A DNA stretch of 64,000 nt from an uncultured Christensenellaceae bacterium (lineage in GTDB: Bacteria; Bacillota; Clostridia; Christensenellales; Pumilibacteraceae), in contig CAJUKG010000002.1 of NCBI GenBank assembly GCA_910586925.1, positions 62,001 through 126,000 of the forward strand, written 5' to 3'. The translations under genes and the position numbers were made by a program. This document shows positions 15,047 to 23,055 of this stretch, piece by piece (position 1 is the first letter of the stretch; each line of letters begins with the position of its first letter). The notes under the pieces were generated by a model. It ran no database searches. It saw only the letters and a list, made by a program, of their open reading frames with translations, and was not told the DNA's origin.

Positions 15047-16486
15047 TTAATTGTTGATTGTGCATACGTGCCACACCGTCGCGCCGAGCGCGGGAAGGTC
15101 TGTGAACGAGCCGTGCAGGGTAAAGAGAACGACGTAATCGCCTATGCGCACGAACAGGGTGTACAGATTGCCGTCGGGCGCGGCGTACAGCAGCCCGTCG
15201 CCGTAATCGGTGTAGTTAATGCTTTGCGAACTGCCGATGGTCGGTTTCTGTTTGCCGTGCGAATACTTGCCCGTAGTCGGATCGAATCCGCCGAAGTACG
15301 TTATTTCGGGACGCGTGACGTACTCGAGTTCGGTAAACGATACGCGTGCGCAGCCGAACGTTTCGTCGCGCTTCGCGCCGCCGTTTACGAGCGATGCGAA
15401 CGCGGCAGTGTCTTTATAACCGATCGCATTCGTTTGCGATACGATTTCGTCGCCGTCGAGTTCGTTTATCATCTGTTTGTAAACGACGGCTGTGAGTGCG
15501 CGGCGGGTATGCGTCGAGTTTGTTTCGTAGTTTTCGATATAGTCCGCAATGTATTCGTCGGAGTGGGGCGAGGCGGGGTTGCGGTACATAGCGTCGAGCA
15601 TGGCGACGTCGGTGGACGAAAAGCCGTGGCTCGCGTTTACTTTGTAGCTCTGCATTATCGTGTTCTGCGTCGCGTTCGCGTTTTTGTATGCGTCGCCCGC
15701 GCCGAGCAGGTGCATCAGCTCGTGCTTGAACGTCGTCATGAGGTACGCGCCGTTGTCGAACACGTCGGTGCGAATTGTGATCGCGAAATCGCCCAGCTCG
15801 GTGAAGCCGTTGTAATAGCCGACGTGCGCAAATCCGAATACTTGGCTCGTTTCGGTCTGCGAGAGCTGTGCTTCCGTCCGCATGCGCACAGAGTATTTAG
15901 CCGAAAAATCGGCGTCGGTCGGAGCGTAGTTAATTTCGAAGCGGTAGTGCGGATTGATGACGGCGAACACGTCGTTGAATTCGTCGACGCTGTCCTCGAG
16001 CACCGTTTTCGCATACGCGGACACGGAGAACGTCATGTTGAGCTTGACCGTTTCTCCGCGCGGACAGGGCATGCGCGCCACGGTGTTCGCGTTGAGCAAA
16101 AACATTTTGTCCGCGCCGCCGTATATTTCGACCAGCCTCGCTTTCGCGCTCTCCGCGCTCGGCAGTCCGTATTCGCTTTGCCACGGTTCTTGCGGCGCGG
16201 GCGGATCGGGTTCGGTCGGGTAGTCGGGAACGTCGGGTTTATTGTTTCCGCCGCTTTCCGAATCGTTCGGATCGTCAGGTTCGTCCGATCCGTCGGGGTC
16301 GTCGGGAAGATCGGGGTCTTCCGGGTCCTCGTCGGGCGGGATCGTCACCGACCCTTCGGGCGGATTGTCGTCTGGACCGATCGGCGGCAGCGGCGCGCAC
16401 GCGTAAAGCATGAGCGAGATCGCCGCGAGCGCGAGCGCGACGAGAATAGACCGAAAAATATTGATAATATTACGTAAAGTTTTCAT
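15047..16486 (-). CDS. Secreted lipoprotein with a metzincin-type zinc protease motif
   Basis: A 479-residue lipoprotein. The N-terminus is a signal peptide ending in a lipobox-like LYAC (Cys30). Residues 31-100 are a Pro/Asp-rich spacer of repeated DPDD-like units, then comes a globular domain. HELMHLLGAGD at about 255-265 fits HExxHxxGxxD, the zinc-binding signature of metzincin-like proteases, followed by a Met-containing segment (TIMQSYKV) that could supply the Met-turn. Target unknown; cell-envelope or extracellular proteins are likely. The gene is single, on the minus strand, and its ATG lies only 6 nt after a predicted -10 box (see the promoter at 16493-16521). Confidence 0.82.
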   Translation of the reverse strand: MKTLRNIINIFRSILVALALAAISLMLYACAPLPPIGPDDNPPEGSVTIPPDEDPEDPDLPDDPDGSDEPDDPNDSESGGNNKPDVPDYPTEPDPPAPQEPWQSEYGLPSAESAKARLVEIYGGADKMFLLNANTVARMPCPRGETVKLNMTFSVSAYAKTVLEDSVDEFNDVFAVINPHYRFEINYAPTDADFSAKYSVRMRTEAQLSQTETSQVFGFAHVGYYNGFTELGDFAITIRTDVFDNGAYLMTTFKHELMHLLGAGDAYKNANATQNTIMQSYKVNASHGFSSTDVAMLDAMYRNPASPHSDEYIADYIENYETNSTHTRRALTAVVYKQMINELDGDEIVSQTNAIGYKDTAAFASLVNGGAKRDETFGCARVSFTELEYVTRPEITYFGGFDPTTGKYSHGKQKPTIGSSQSINYTDYGDGLLYAAPDGNLYTLFVRIGDYVVLFTLHGSFTDLPALGATVWHVCTINN

Positions 16487-16492
16487 ATGTTT

Positions 16493-16521
16493 ATATTATC
16501 ACTATACTTATCCCTTGTCAA
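16493..16521 (-). promoter_or_regulatory. Promoter with ATG at the predicted transcription start (metzincin lipoprotein)
   Basis: On the minus strand: TTGACA (16521-16516), a 17-nt spacer, TAATAT (16498-16493), then six bases and ATG 16486. No Shine-Dalgarno can fit, so a leaderless mRNA is predicted. Confidence 0.65.
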
Positions 16522-16562
16522 GTGCTTGGGTTTGTCGTTTCGGCGGGAAAAAAGGCAAACTG

Positions 16563-16591
16563 AAACCGACGAACATTCGCTCGTCGGTTTT
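16563..16591 (-). terminator. Terminator hairpin after SRP RNA
   Basis: AAACCGACGA pairs with TCGTCGGTTT around an 8-nt loop. On the minus strand it follows the 3' end of the SRP RNA, with TTTCAGTTTGCC and six T downstream. Confidence 0.7.
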
Positions 16592-16593
16592 AG

Positions 16594-16861
16594 TTGCTGC
16601 GCACCGCCTTTGATAAAACGCACCGAAGCGTTCTCCCGTCGGTTAACTCCGTTAAAGCTACCTTGTGGCACACGCCACATCTTGTTTAGTGCTGCTGCGG
16701 TCAAGCCCTGACACGGTTCGCAAGCAGACGTTGCACAAGACCTTAACATCATCGCCACCTAACGGTAACAGACCTCCCATACGCAAACCGGGGGCGGCGT
16801 TCGACCCTACTATAGCGGCTTGTAGGTTACAGAGCACCGCTGACTCTCCGTCTAGCGCAGC
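16594..16861 (-). ncRNA. ffs: Signal recognition particle RNA, large Bacillus type with Alu domain
   Basis: About 268 nt. The 5' GCTGCGC pairs with the 3' GCGCAGC to close the RNA. The 5' Alu part is clear by likeness to B. subtilis scRNA: GGTGCTCTGTAACC, then CAAGCCGCTATAGTAGGG. The S domain has CTTGTGCAACG and GAACCGTGTCAGG...AGCAGCA, the Ffh-binding core with both sides of the symmetric loop. The apical ten bases between GTCAGG and AGCAGCA are GCTTGACCGC instead of the usual TCCGGAAGGA, so the GGAA tetraloop is absent. Promoter and terminator are both present. A reading frame across it would be spurious. Confidence 0.9.
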
Positions 16862-16867
16862 ATGGAT

Positions 16868-16896
16868 ATTATAATTCATTATCCGAAAAAAAGCAA
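16868..16896 (-). promoter_or_regulatory. SRP RNA promoter
   Basis: On the minus strand: TTGCTT (16896-16891), a 17-nt spacer, TATAAT (16873-16868). The predicted start is at about 16861. Confidence 0.85.
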
Positions 16897-16920
16897 GTGT
16901 TTTGCCGCCGTTTATGCAAA

Positions 16921-16959
16921 ATCGAGGCGAAACGTATAAATTTCGCCTCGATGCTTTTT
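16921..16959. terminator. 12-bp hairpin terminator, probably bidirectional
   Basis: ATCGAGGCGAAA (16921-16932) pairs perfectly with TTTCGCCTCGAT (16941-16952). A T run follows on the plus strand and TTTTG on the minus strand. It probably ends the minus-strand kinase/small-ORF transcript. Confidence 0.75.
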
Positions 16960-16986
16960 CAAATATAAAACGTTTATTGTCGAAAA

Positions 16987-17160
16987 TCAGAACAGAAATT
17001 TGATCATGCCTATAGCCGACAGTATTGGCAGCGCGACAATAAAAGCGATAAACGCCGCCGCGGTCATGCCGAGCGCGACGTGTCCTATAATGCCCGAAAC
17101 TTTCCGTCTGCGCTCGTTCGGTAGTTTTTTGTAAAGCCTTTTCATCTGTTCGTATTTCAT
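16987..17160 (-). CDS. Small single-pass membrane protein (57 residues)
   Basis: The protein begins MKYEQMKRLYKKLP with a strongly basic head (ERRRK at 16-20), then one hydrophobic helix from about residue 24 to 57, ending KFLF. The layout predicts an N-in single-pass protein. It starts 20 nt after the Ser/Thr kinase stop on the same strand and is followed by a strong terminator, which fits a two-gene transcript. No clear Shine-Dalgarno is seen, which lowers confidence. I do not recognise a family. Confidence 0.5.
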   Translation of the reverse strand: MKYEQMKRLYKKLPNERRRKVSGIIGHVALGMTAAAFIAFIVALPILSAIGMIKFLF

Positions 17161-17180
17161 CGTGAAAGTGCGGAAATATT

Positions 17181-18218
17181 TCAGTTGCCGTCGTTTGGCG
17201 GATTGAATCTCGTCGTCGTGTGCATGGTGGTGTTGGGCATGAACTCGCCGTAGAACATTTGTTGGAAAGCGGCGATATTCGAGTACCTGTCTTTGGGATA
17301 GAGGGCGAGGGCTTTCAACAGCGACCTTTCGCGCACGGGTTGAATTTTTACGTTGAGCTGCGACGGCGGGATCAGTCTGTCGTTGAGTCTGCGCTCGGGA
17401 GCTTCCGAAGGCGGATTGCCGACAAGACAGGTGTAGATCGTCGCGCCGAGTTCGTAAATGTCAGTCCACGGACCTTGCGTGCCGCCCTGTGTGTACAGCT
17501 CGATAGGGGAATAACCCTTTTTCAGTACGAAGAACGGTTTTTGAACGTTTTGGGTGTAGATCGACGCCGCGCCGAAGTCTATGAGTTTGATTTTTTTGTT
17601 ATCTACGATCTGTATGTTTTCGGGCGAGATATCTTTGTGTATGACGCCGTGCTGGTGAAGCCGCAAAAGCGTTTCGATGACAGGGCGCATTATGTTGAGC
17701 GTTTCCGCGAGGTGAAGCCTGCCGCCGCGTCCCGTTATGAAGCGGTGCAAGCTCATGCCGTTGAGATACTCCATGACGATGTACGCGGTGTTGTTGGTGA
17801 GGAAGTAATCGTAAATGCTCACTATGCCTTCGAGGTGTTTTATCGAAGTGAGCACCTTCGCTTCCTGCGTAAACGCGGTGAGCCAATAATTGAACATTTT
17901 CGCGTTCTCGGCATTGCCGACGTCAACTACGCATGAGTGCGGTACGCGCTTTGTATAGCCTTTCGGGAAAAATTCTTTGATGGCAACGCAAGAACAAGTG
18001 TACATGTCGTACGCCTTGTAAGTAATACCGAAACCGCCCCGTCCGAGCGGCGAACTCATGAGATACCTGCCCGCGAGCAGTGTGCGAAGGGGTATCGCGC
18101 CTATGGGGGATTGACTGTCGTCGGCGCGCTTGCCGCATCGCGTGCATACTCCGTTGCGCGGATCGAGCGTGCCGAAACAGTTGAGGCATATACTGTGTAA
18201 GTCACGTGTATCTTGCAT
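17181..18218 (-). CDS. Ser/Thr protein kinase with N-terminal zinc ribbon
   Basis: A 345-residue kinase. Residues 11-28 hold a CLNC...CTRC zinc ribbon. The kinase domain runs from about 50 to 320: glycine loop GRGGFG at 59-64, Lys81 in VAIKEFF, catalytic HKDISPEN (HKD in place of HRD) and the metal-binding DFG in LIDFGAAS. No transmembrane or PASTA segment is present, so it is a soluble kinase and not a PrkC-type receptor. It has no phosphatase neighbour. I start at ATG 18218, which lies just after a perfect -35/-10 pair; upstream in-frame codons would fall inside the promoter, and downstream starts would remove the ribbon. Confidence 0.88.
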   Translation of the reverse strand: MQDTRDLHSICLNCFGTLDPRNGVCTRCGKRADDSQSPIGAIPLRTLLAGRYLMSSPLGRGGFGITYKAYDMYTCSCVAIKEFFPKGYTKRVPHSCVVDVGNAENAKMFNYWLTAFTQEAKVLTSIKHLEGIVSIYDYFLTNNTAYIVMEYLNGMSLHRFITGRGGRLHLAETLNIMRPVIETLLRLHQHGVIHKDISPENIQIVDNKKIKLIDFGAASIYTQNVQKPFFVLKKGYSPIELYTQGGTQGPWTDIYELGATIYTCLVGNPPSEAPERRLNDRLIPPSQLNVKIQPVRERSLLKALALYPKDRYSNIAAFQQMFYGEFMPNTTMHTTTRFNPPNDGN

Positions 18219-18224
18219 GCTTAT

Positions 18225-18253
18225 ATTATACAACATACTTTCGGCGTTGTCAA
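18225..18253 (-). promoter_or_regulatory. Perfect consensus promoter with ATG at the predicted start (kinase gene)
   Basis: Minus strand: TTGACA (18253-18248), 17 nt, TATAAT (18230-18225), six bases, ATG 18218. The transcript would begin at or next to the start codon. Confidence 0.8.
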
Positions 18254-18331
18254 ATGCACAGTCACCCATATACCCAAATTGATAAAATTCGCCAAATCGT
18301 ATATTTTGCCGCAAAAAGGTATTTATTGAGG

Positions 18332-18361
18332 TTGACTATCCGATAACGAATGTGCTATAAT
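18332..18361 (+). promoter_or_regulatory. Promoter with ATG at the predicted start (hemolysin III-like gene)
   Basis: TTGACT at 18332-18337, an 18-nt spacer, TATAAT at 18356-18361, six bases and ATG 18368. This is the same geometry as the divergent kinase gene. Confidence 0.72.
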
Positions 18362-18367
18362 CATGAT

Positions 18368-19039
18368 ATGAGCGGCACGAAGGCACTAAAGGCGCAAGGC
18401 GCGTATAGTCGACCCGAGGGACCGACGAATTTCGTAACGTATGTGCTTGCCGCAGTGTTATCGTTCGTCGGGCTGGTTTTTTTATTGATAAAAGCGAGTG
18501 GGATCGGGGCGGTCGCCGTAACTGCAGCCGCTGTTTGCGGCGTGCTTTTCGTTTCTACGTTTACTGTCGGGGCACTCGTGCATATCTTGCCGAGCGGCAG
18601 AGCGCGCGACGTGCTGCGCGGCATAGACCGCCACGCAGTCGCGTTTCTCGTCGTCGGGGCGTTCGCGCCGGTGCTTATGTGCGGGCTGTCGCGCGGCGAC
18701 GCTTACGACGCGGCGTGGGGCTTTTCGCTGTTCGGCGTTGCGGCGGCGTGCTGTATCGCAGCGTGCACGGTTACCGTTCTTCGCGTAAAGCATTACAAGA
18801 TAGTTTGCTTGGTCTTGTACGTTGCGATCGGTTTGGCTATCGCGCTTCGGGCGATGAGTTTCGTGCGGTTGGTCGGGATAGATGCGTTCTGGTGGCTTTT
18901 CGGCGGCGGTGCGGCGTACCTCGTCGGCGCGGCGATCGTTTTTTACGGTAAGTTTTCGTTCGGGCACACGCTGATGCATTTGTCAGTCGCGGTCGGCGCG
19001 GCATTGCATTTCGTTTGCGTGTACCTGTATGTTTTATAA
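18368..19039 (+). CDS. Hemolysin III/YqfA-type PAQR family membrane protein
   Basis: A 223-residue protein with seven hydrophobic helices. The family marks are a His in helix-2/3 context (HAVAFLVVGAFAPVL), and the C-terminal FGHTLMHLSV...GAALHFV block with the two histidines expected to bind zinc. Family members are called hemolysin III but the role in most bacteria is unknown; ceramidase-like hydrolase activity is known for eukaryotic relatives. ATG 18368 is used as the first in-frame ATG after the promoter that keeps the full protein; no Shine-Dalgarno fits. Confidence 0.85.
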   Translation: MSGTKALKAQGAYSRPEGPTNFVTYVLAAVLSFVGLVFLLIKASGIGAVAVTAAAVCGVLFVSTFTVGALVHILPSGRARDVLRGIDRHAVAFLVVGAFAPVLMCGLSRGDAYDAAWGFSLFGVAAACCIAACTVTVLRVKHYKIVCLVLYVAIGLAIALRAMSFVRLVGIDAFWWLFGGGAAYLVGAAIVFYGKFSFGHTLMHLSVAVGAALHFVCVYLYVL

Positions 19040-19071
19040 AGGCATGAAAATATCGCCTAATGTGAGGAGTT

Positions 19072-22000
19072 ATGTATAAGAAAGTTGCGGGATACAGTCC
19101 CGTAAGCATGGAAAAAGAAGTGCTCGAGTTTTGGAAGCAAAACGGCGTGTTTGAAAAAAGCGTCGCCGCCCGCGAGGGCGGGGCGGAATTTTCGTTCTAT
19201 GACGGTCCGCCGACGGCAAACGGCAAACCGCACGTGGGGCACGTTTTGACGCGCACCATGAAAGATATTATCCCGCGCTTCCATACCATGAAGGGCAAAC
19301 ACGTTTTGCGCAAAGCGGGCTGGGATACCCACGGACTGCCCGTAGAGCTTGAAGTGGAGAAATCCCTCGATATCGACGGCAAACAGGACATAGAAAAATA
19401 CGGCGTCGAGCCGTTTATCCAAAAGTGCAAGCAAAGCGTGTGGAAGTATAAGTCGGAATGGGAACGCATGTCCGAGCGCGTCGGGTATTGGGCGGATATG
19501 GATAATCCGTACGTCACTTACGACGATAAATATATCGAGTCGGTGTGGTGGTCGCTCAAGACGATCTTCGACAAAGGGCTTATATATAAAGGGCATAAGA
19601 TAGTGCCGTACTGCCCGCGTTGCGGGACCGCGCTTTCGTCGCACGAAGTCGCGCAGGGCTATAAAGACGTCACCGAGCGCACCGCGGTCGTCGGGTTTAA
19701 GAGCGACTTTTCGGGCGGGTGCCATATCCTCGCTTGGACGACCACGCCGTGGACGCTTCCGTCCAACGTCGCGCTGTGCGTCAACGAGAAATTCGATTAC
19801 GTGCTTATCGAAGCGAAAGGCGAAAAGTACGTGCTCGCAAAAGAGCTTTGCGACAAGCATTTCGACGAGTATAAAATACTCGAAACTTTCAAGGGCAAAA
19901 AACTCGTCGGGGCGCATTACGCTCCGCTGTATAATACTTACTCGGGAGATAAAGACTGCTACCGCGTCGTATCGGACGGTTACGTGACGCTCACCGACGG
20001 CACCGGCATAGTGCATATCGCGCCCGCGTTCGGCGAGGACGATGCGCGAGTGGGGAGGAACAACGATTTGCCGTTCGTGCAGACAGTGGACGAGCGCGGG
20101 CGTTTCACCGAGCCTAAAGAACTTGTCGGCAAGTTTTGCAAGGACGCCGACGCCGATATCATCAAAGATCTCAAAGTGCGCGGACTGCTTATTTCCGCGC
20201 CCAAATATACGCACAGCTATCCGTTCTGCTGGCGGTGCAATACGCCGCTTTTGTATTACGCGCGCTCCTCGTGGTTTATCAAAACGACCGCCGTCAAGGA
20301 CAGGCTACTCGCGAACAATGCGTCCGTTAATTGGTATCCGCCGTCCATAGGCACGGGGCGTATGGGCAACTTCCTCGAGAACGTCATAGATTGGGGACTT
20401 TCGCGCGACAGGTTTTGGGGCACGCCGCTTCCGATCTGGGTGTGCGATAAGTGCGGCAAGACGGAAGCGATAGGCAGTAAAGCCGAGCTCAAAGAGAAGT
20501 GCGGCATAAAAGGCGATATAGAATTGCACAAGCCGTATGTGGACGGTGCGACGTATAAATGCTCGTGCGGCGGCACCATGCGGCGCACTCCCGAAGTTAT
20601 CGACTGCTGGTACGATTCGGGATCCATGCCGTTCGCGCAGTACCACTATCCGTTCGAGAACAAGGACGTGTTTGAAAAAACTTTCCCCGCCGATTTCATT
20701 TCGGAAGCGGTCGATCAGACCCGCGGGTGGTTCTATACCCTTCTTGTAATTTCCACGTTGCTTTTCGATAAAGCACCGTTCAAAAACTGTCTCGTGCTCG
20801 GGCACGTGACCGACGAACAGGGCAGAAAGCAGTCAAAGCATCTCGGCAACGTCGTAGATCCGTGGTCGGTGCTCGACGCGGCGGGAGCGGACGCCGTGCG
20901 GTGGTATTACTATACCAACTCCGCGCCGTACCTGCCGAGCAGGTTCTATATGCGCGCCGTTACCGAGTCGCAAAACAAGTTCCTCGGCACGCTGTACAAT
21001 ACGTACGCTTTTTACGTTATGTACGCCGAGATAGACAGCTTCGACCCCACGAAAGTGAACGGCAAAAAAGTCAAGTATTCGCTGATGGATAAATGGGTGC
21101 TTGCCGAACTGAACGCGCTCGTCAAAAAAGTCAACGCCGATCTCGAGGGGTACAAGCTGTACGAATCGGCGCGCGCGATCGGCGATTTTACCGACGCGCT
21201 GTCCAACTGGTACGTGCGTCGCTGCCGCGAGCGGTATTGGGGCAACGGAATGACCGAGGACAAAACGGCGGCGTTTTATACGCTGTATACCGTGCTGAAT
21301 ACGCTTTCGAGGCTCGTCGCGCCGTATACGCCGTTTATCGCGGAGGAGATATACCGCAATATCGTGTGCTCGGTGGACAAGTCCGCGCCGATCTCGGTGC
21401 ATATGGCGAACTTCCCGACGCCCGACCGCGCGCTCGCGAACGAACGGCTTTCGAGCGATATGGAACGCGTCATCAAAGCGGCGGAGCTCGGTCGTGCGGC
21501 ACGCAACAAGAGCGGGCTGAAGAACAGGCAGACACTCGCGAAAGTCATCGTCGCGGGCGAGTTCCCCGAAGAATATTCGGACATTCTCGCCGACGAGCTG
21601 AACGTGAAACAGGTGGTGCGCGGCGGCGCGTCCGAACTCACGGGGTACGACGTTAAACCGCAGCTCAAAACGGTCGGACCGAAGTACGGCAAGGCGGTGG
21701 GCGCGATACGCGCGCATTTAGCCGAGCACGGCGACGAAGCGGCGAAAATCGCGCTCGCGGGCGGCGTTTACTCGTTCGAGGCGGACGGCGCGAAAATCGA
21801 GCTTACCAAAGACGATATGCTCATTGCGACGCGCGGCGCGGCGGGGTATGCGGTGGAGAGCGATCTCGATATGACGGTCGCGCTCGACACGACGCTCACA
21901 GAAGAACTGCTCAAAGAGGGTTGTGCGCGCGAGATAATTTCCAAAGTGCAAACGCTTCGCAAGTCGACCGGTCTCGACGTCACGGACAGAATAATTCTGT

Positions 22001-22182
22001 ACTACGACGGCGACGAATTTATCAAAAAGGTGTTCGATGAATACGGCGAGCGCGTAGCGAAAGTCACGCTTGCGGCCGAAGTGAAGTTGGCGTCCGATAA
22101 TGAAAAGTTATTGTCGGAATTAGAAAAAGGATCCGACGATATAAACGGGCACAAGGCGATGCTCGCGGTAGTAAAGAAATGA
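19072..22182 (+). CDS. ileS: Isoleucyl-tRNA synthetase
   Basis: A 1036-residue class I synthetase. The HIGH box reads HVGH (about residues 54-57) within GPPTANGKPHVGHV. The editing domain spans about 190-400 and contains WTTTPWTLPSN. The signature-loop box near residue 585 reads KQSKH, where the usual sequence is KMSKS; both lysines are kept. A C-terminal anticodon-binding region follows. GAGGAG precedes ATG 19072. The gene has no T-box leader, as only 32 nt separate it from the preceding gene. The stop overlaps the next gene (ATGA). Confidence 0.96.
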   Translation: MYKKVAGYSPVSMEKEVLEFWKQNGVFEKSVAAREGGAEFSFYDGPPTANGKPHVGHVLTRTMKDIIPRFHTMKGKHVLRKAGWDTHGLPVELEVEKSLDIDGKQDIEKYGVEPFIQKCKQSVWKYKSEWERMSERVGYWADMDNPYVTYDDKYIESVWWSLKTIFDKGLIYKGHKIVPYCPRCGTALSSHEVAQGYKDVTERTAVVGFKSDFSGGCHILAWTTTPWTLPSNVALCVNEKFDYVLIEAKGEKYVLAKELCDKHFDEYKILETFKGKKLVGAHYAPLYNTYSGDKDCYRVVSDGYVTLTDGTGIVHIAPAFGEDDARVGRNNDLPFVQTVDERGRFTEPKELVGKFCKDADADIIKDLKVRGLLISAPKYTHSYPFCWRCNTPLLYYARSSWFIKTTAVKDRLLANNASVNWYPPSIGTGRMGNFLENVIDWGLSRDRFWGTPLPIWVCDKCGKTEAIGSKAELKEKCGIKGDIELHKPYVDGATYKCSCGGTMRRTPEVIDCWYDSGSMPFAQYHYPFENKDVFEKTFPADFISEAVDQTRGWFYTLLVISTLLFDKAPFKNCLVLGHVTDEQGRKQSKHLGNVVDPWSVLDAAGADAVRWYYYTNSAPYLPSRFYMRAVTESQNKFLGTLYNTYAFYVMYAEIDSFDPTKVNGKKVKYSLMDKWVLAELNALVKKVNADLEGYKLYESARAIGDFTDALSNWYVRRCRERYWGNGMTEDKTAAFYTLYTVLNTLSRLVAPYTPFIAEEIYRNIVCSVDKSAPISVHMANFPTPDRALANERLSSDMERVIKAAELGRAARNKSGLKNRQTLAKVIVAGEFPEEYSDILADELNVKQVVRGGASELTGYDVKPQLKTVGPKYGKAVGAIRAHLAEHGDEAAKIALAGGVYSFEADGAKIELTKDDMLIATRGAAGYAVESDLDMTVALDTTLTEELLKEGCAREIISKVQTLRKSTGLDVTDRIILYYDGDEFIKKVFDEYGERVAKVTLAAEVKLASDNEKLLSELEKGSDDINGHKAMLAVVKK

Positions 22183-23048
22183 TAGCTCCCGATTGGAAAG
22201 ACTACCGCATACTCGGCAGCGGCGACGGACTCAAGCTCGAGCTGTGGAAGGACATAATGCTGTTGCGCCCCGACCCGCAGGCTATATGGCGGGCGACGGT
22301 CGATTACTCGAAGTACGACACTCATGCGCGGTATGTTCGCGACAGAAGCGGCGGCGGGCGGTGGATAGTCAATAAGCCGATGCCCGAGGAGTGGACGGTT
22401 AAGTGGCGGCAATACGCGTTCGGGATAAAGCCGACAGGGTTCAAGCATACGGGACTGTTCCCCGAGCAGGCGGTTAATTGGGACAGGCTGTCGAAGCTCG
22501 TCGAGAGCGAAGCGGCTCGCGGGCAAAAACCCAAGATACTCAATTTGTTCGCATATACGGGCGCGGCGACGGCGGTGCTCGCCAAAAGCGGCGGGTGCGT
22601 GACGCACGTGGACGCCGCGAAAGGCATGGTGGAGCGGGCGCATTACAACTGCAAGCTCAACGGCGTGCCGCAGGAAAACAATCGGTTCATAGTGGACGAC
22701 TGCAAGAAGTTCGTTGCACGCGAGATCAAGCGCGGCAAGACGTACGACGGCGTGCTGATGGATCCGCCGAGCTACGGGCGCGGCGCGGGCGGCGAGGTGT
22801 GGAAGATGGAGGACGATATATTCGACCTCGTAAAGCTCACCGCAGAGCTGCTTCCCGACCCGAAATTCTTTTTGATAAACAGCTATACGACGGGACTGCA
22901 ACCGCAGACGATTTCCAATATTCTCACGCTCAACCTGCCGCGCGGCGGCAAAATCGAGGGGTATGAGGTGTGCTTGCCTACGGAGAGCGGCGGAATATCG
23001 TTGCCTTGCGGGTGCAGCGGACTGTATACCGCCGACGGAATAAAGTAG
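22179..23048 (+). CDS. Class I SAM-dependent methyltransferase, RlmI/COG1092-like, without PUA domain
   Basis: A 289-residue protein related to 23S rRNA methyltransferases of the RlmI/RlmK group. Motif I is ILNLFAYTGAAT (about residue 114), motif II VTHVDAAKGM, and the catalytic-region motif LMDPPSYGRG (about residue 191) is the DPPxxG type seen in that family. An N-terminal part of about 100 residues (LLRPDPQAIW...) replaces the PUA domain. The likely product is a modified base in rRNA; the position is unknown. It overlaps ileS by 4 nt and is followed by a pseudouridine synthase gene, giving an RNA-modification context. Confidence 0.87.
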   Translation: MIAPDWKDYRILGSGDGLKLELWKDIMLLRPDPQAIWRATVDYSKYDTHARYVRDRSGGGRWIVNKPMPEEWTVKWRQYAFGIKPTGFKHTGLFPEQAVNWDRLSKLVESEAARGQKPKILNLFAYTGAATAVLAKSGGCVTHVDAAKGMVERAHYNCKLNGVPQENNRFIVDDCKKFVAREIKRGKTYDGVLMDPPSYGRGAGGEVWKMEDDIFDLVKLTAELLPDPKFFLINSYTTGLQPQTISNILTLNLPRGGKIEGYEVCLPTESGGISLPCGCSGLYTADGIK

Positions 23049-23055
23049 AAAGATC

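Noticed and set aside
15068..16477. Long plus-strand frame opposite the metzincin lipoprotein
   Set aside because: Arg/Val-rich composition without motifs; the minus strand has a lipobox, zinc motif and promoter.
16483..16758. 91-residue minus-strand open frame across the SRP RNA
   Set aside because: It lies inside a structured RNA with its own promoter and terminator and has no coding signature; such frames are a known false annotation.
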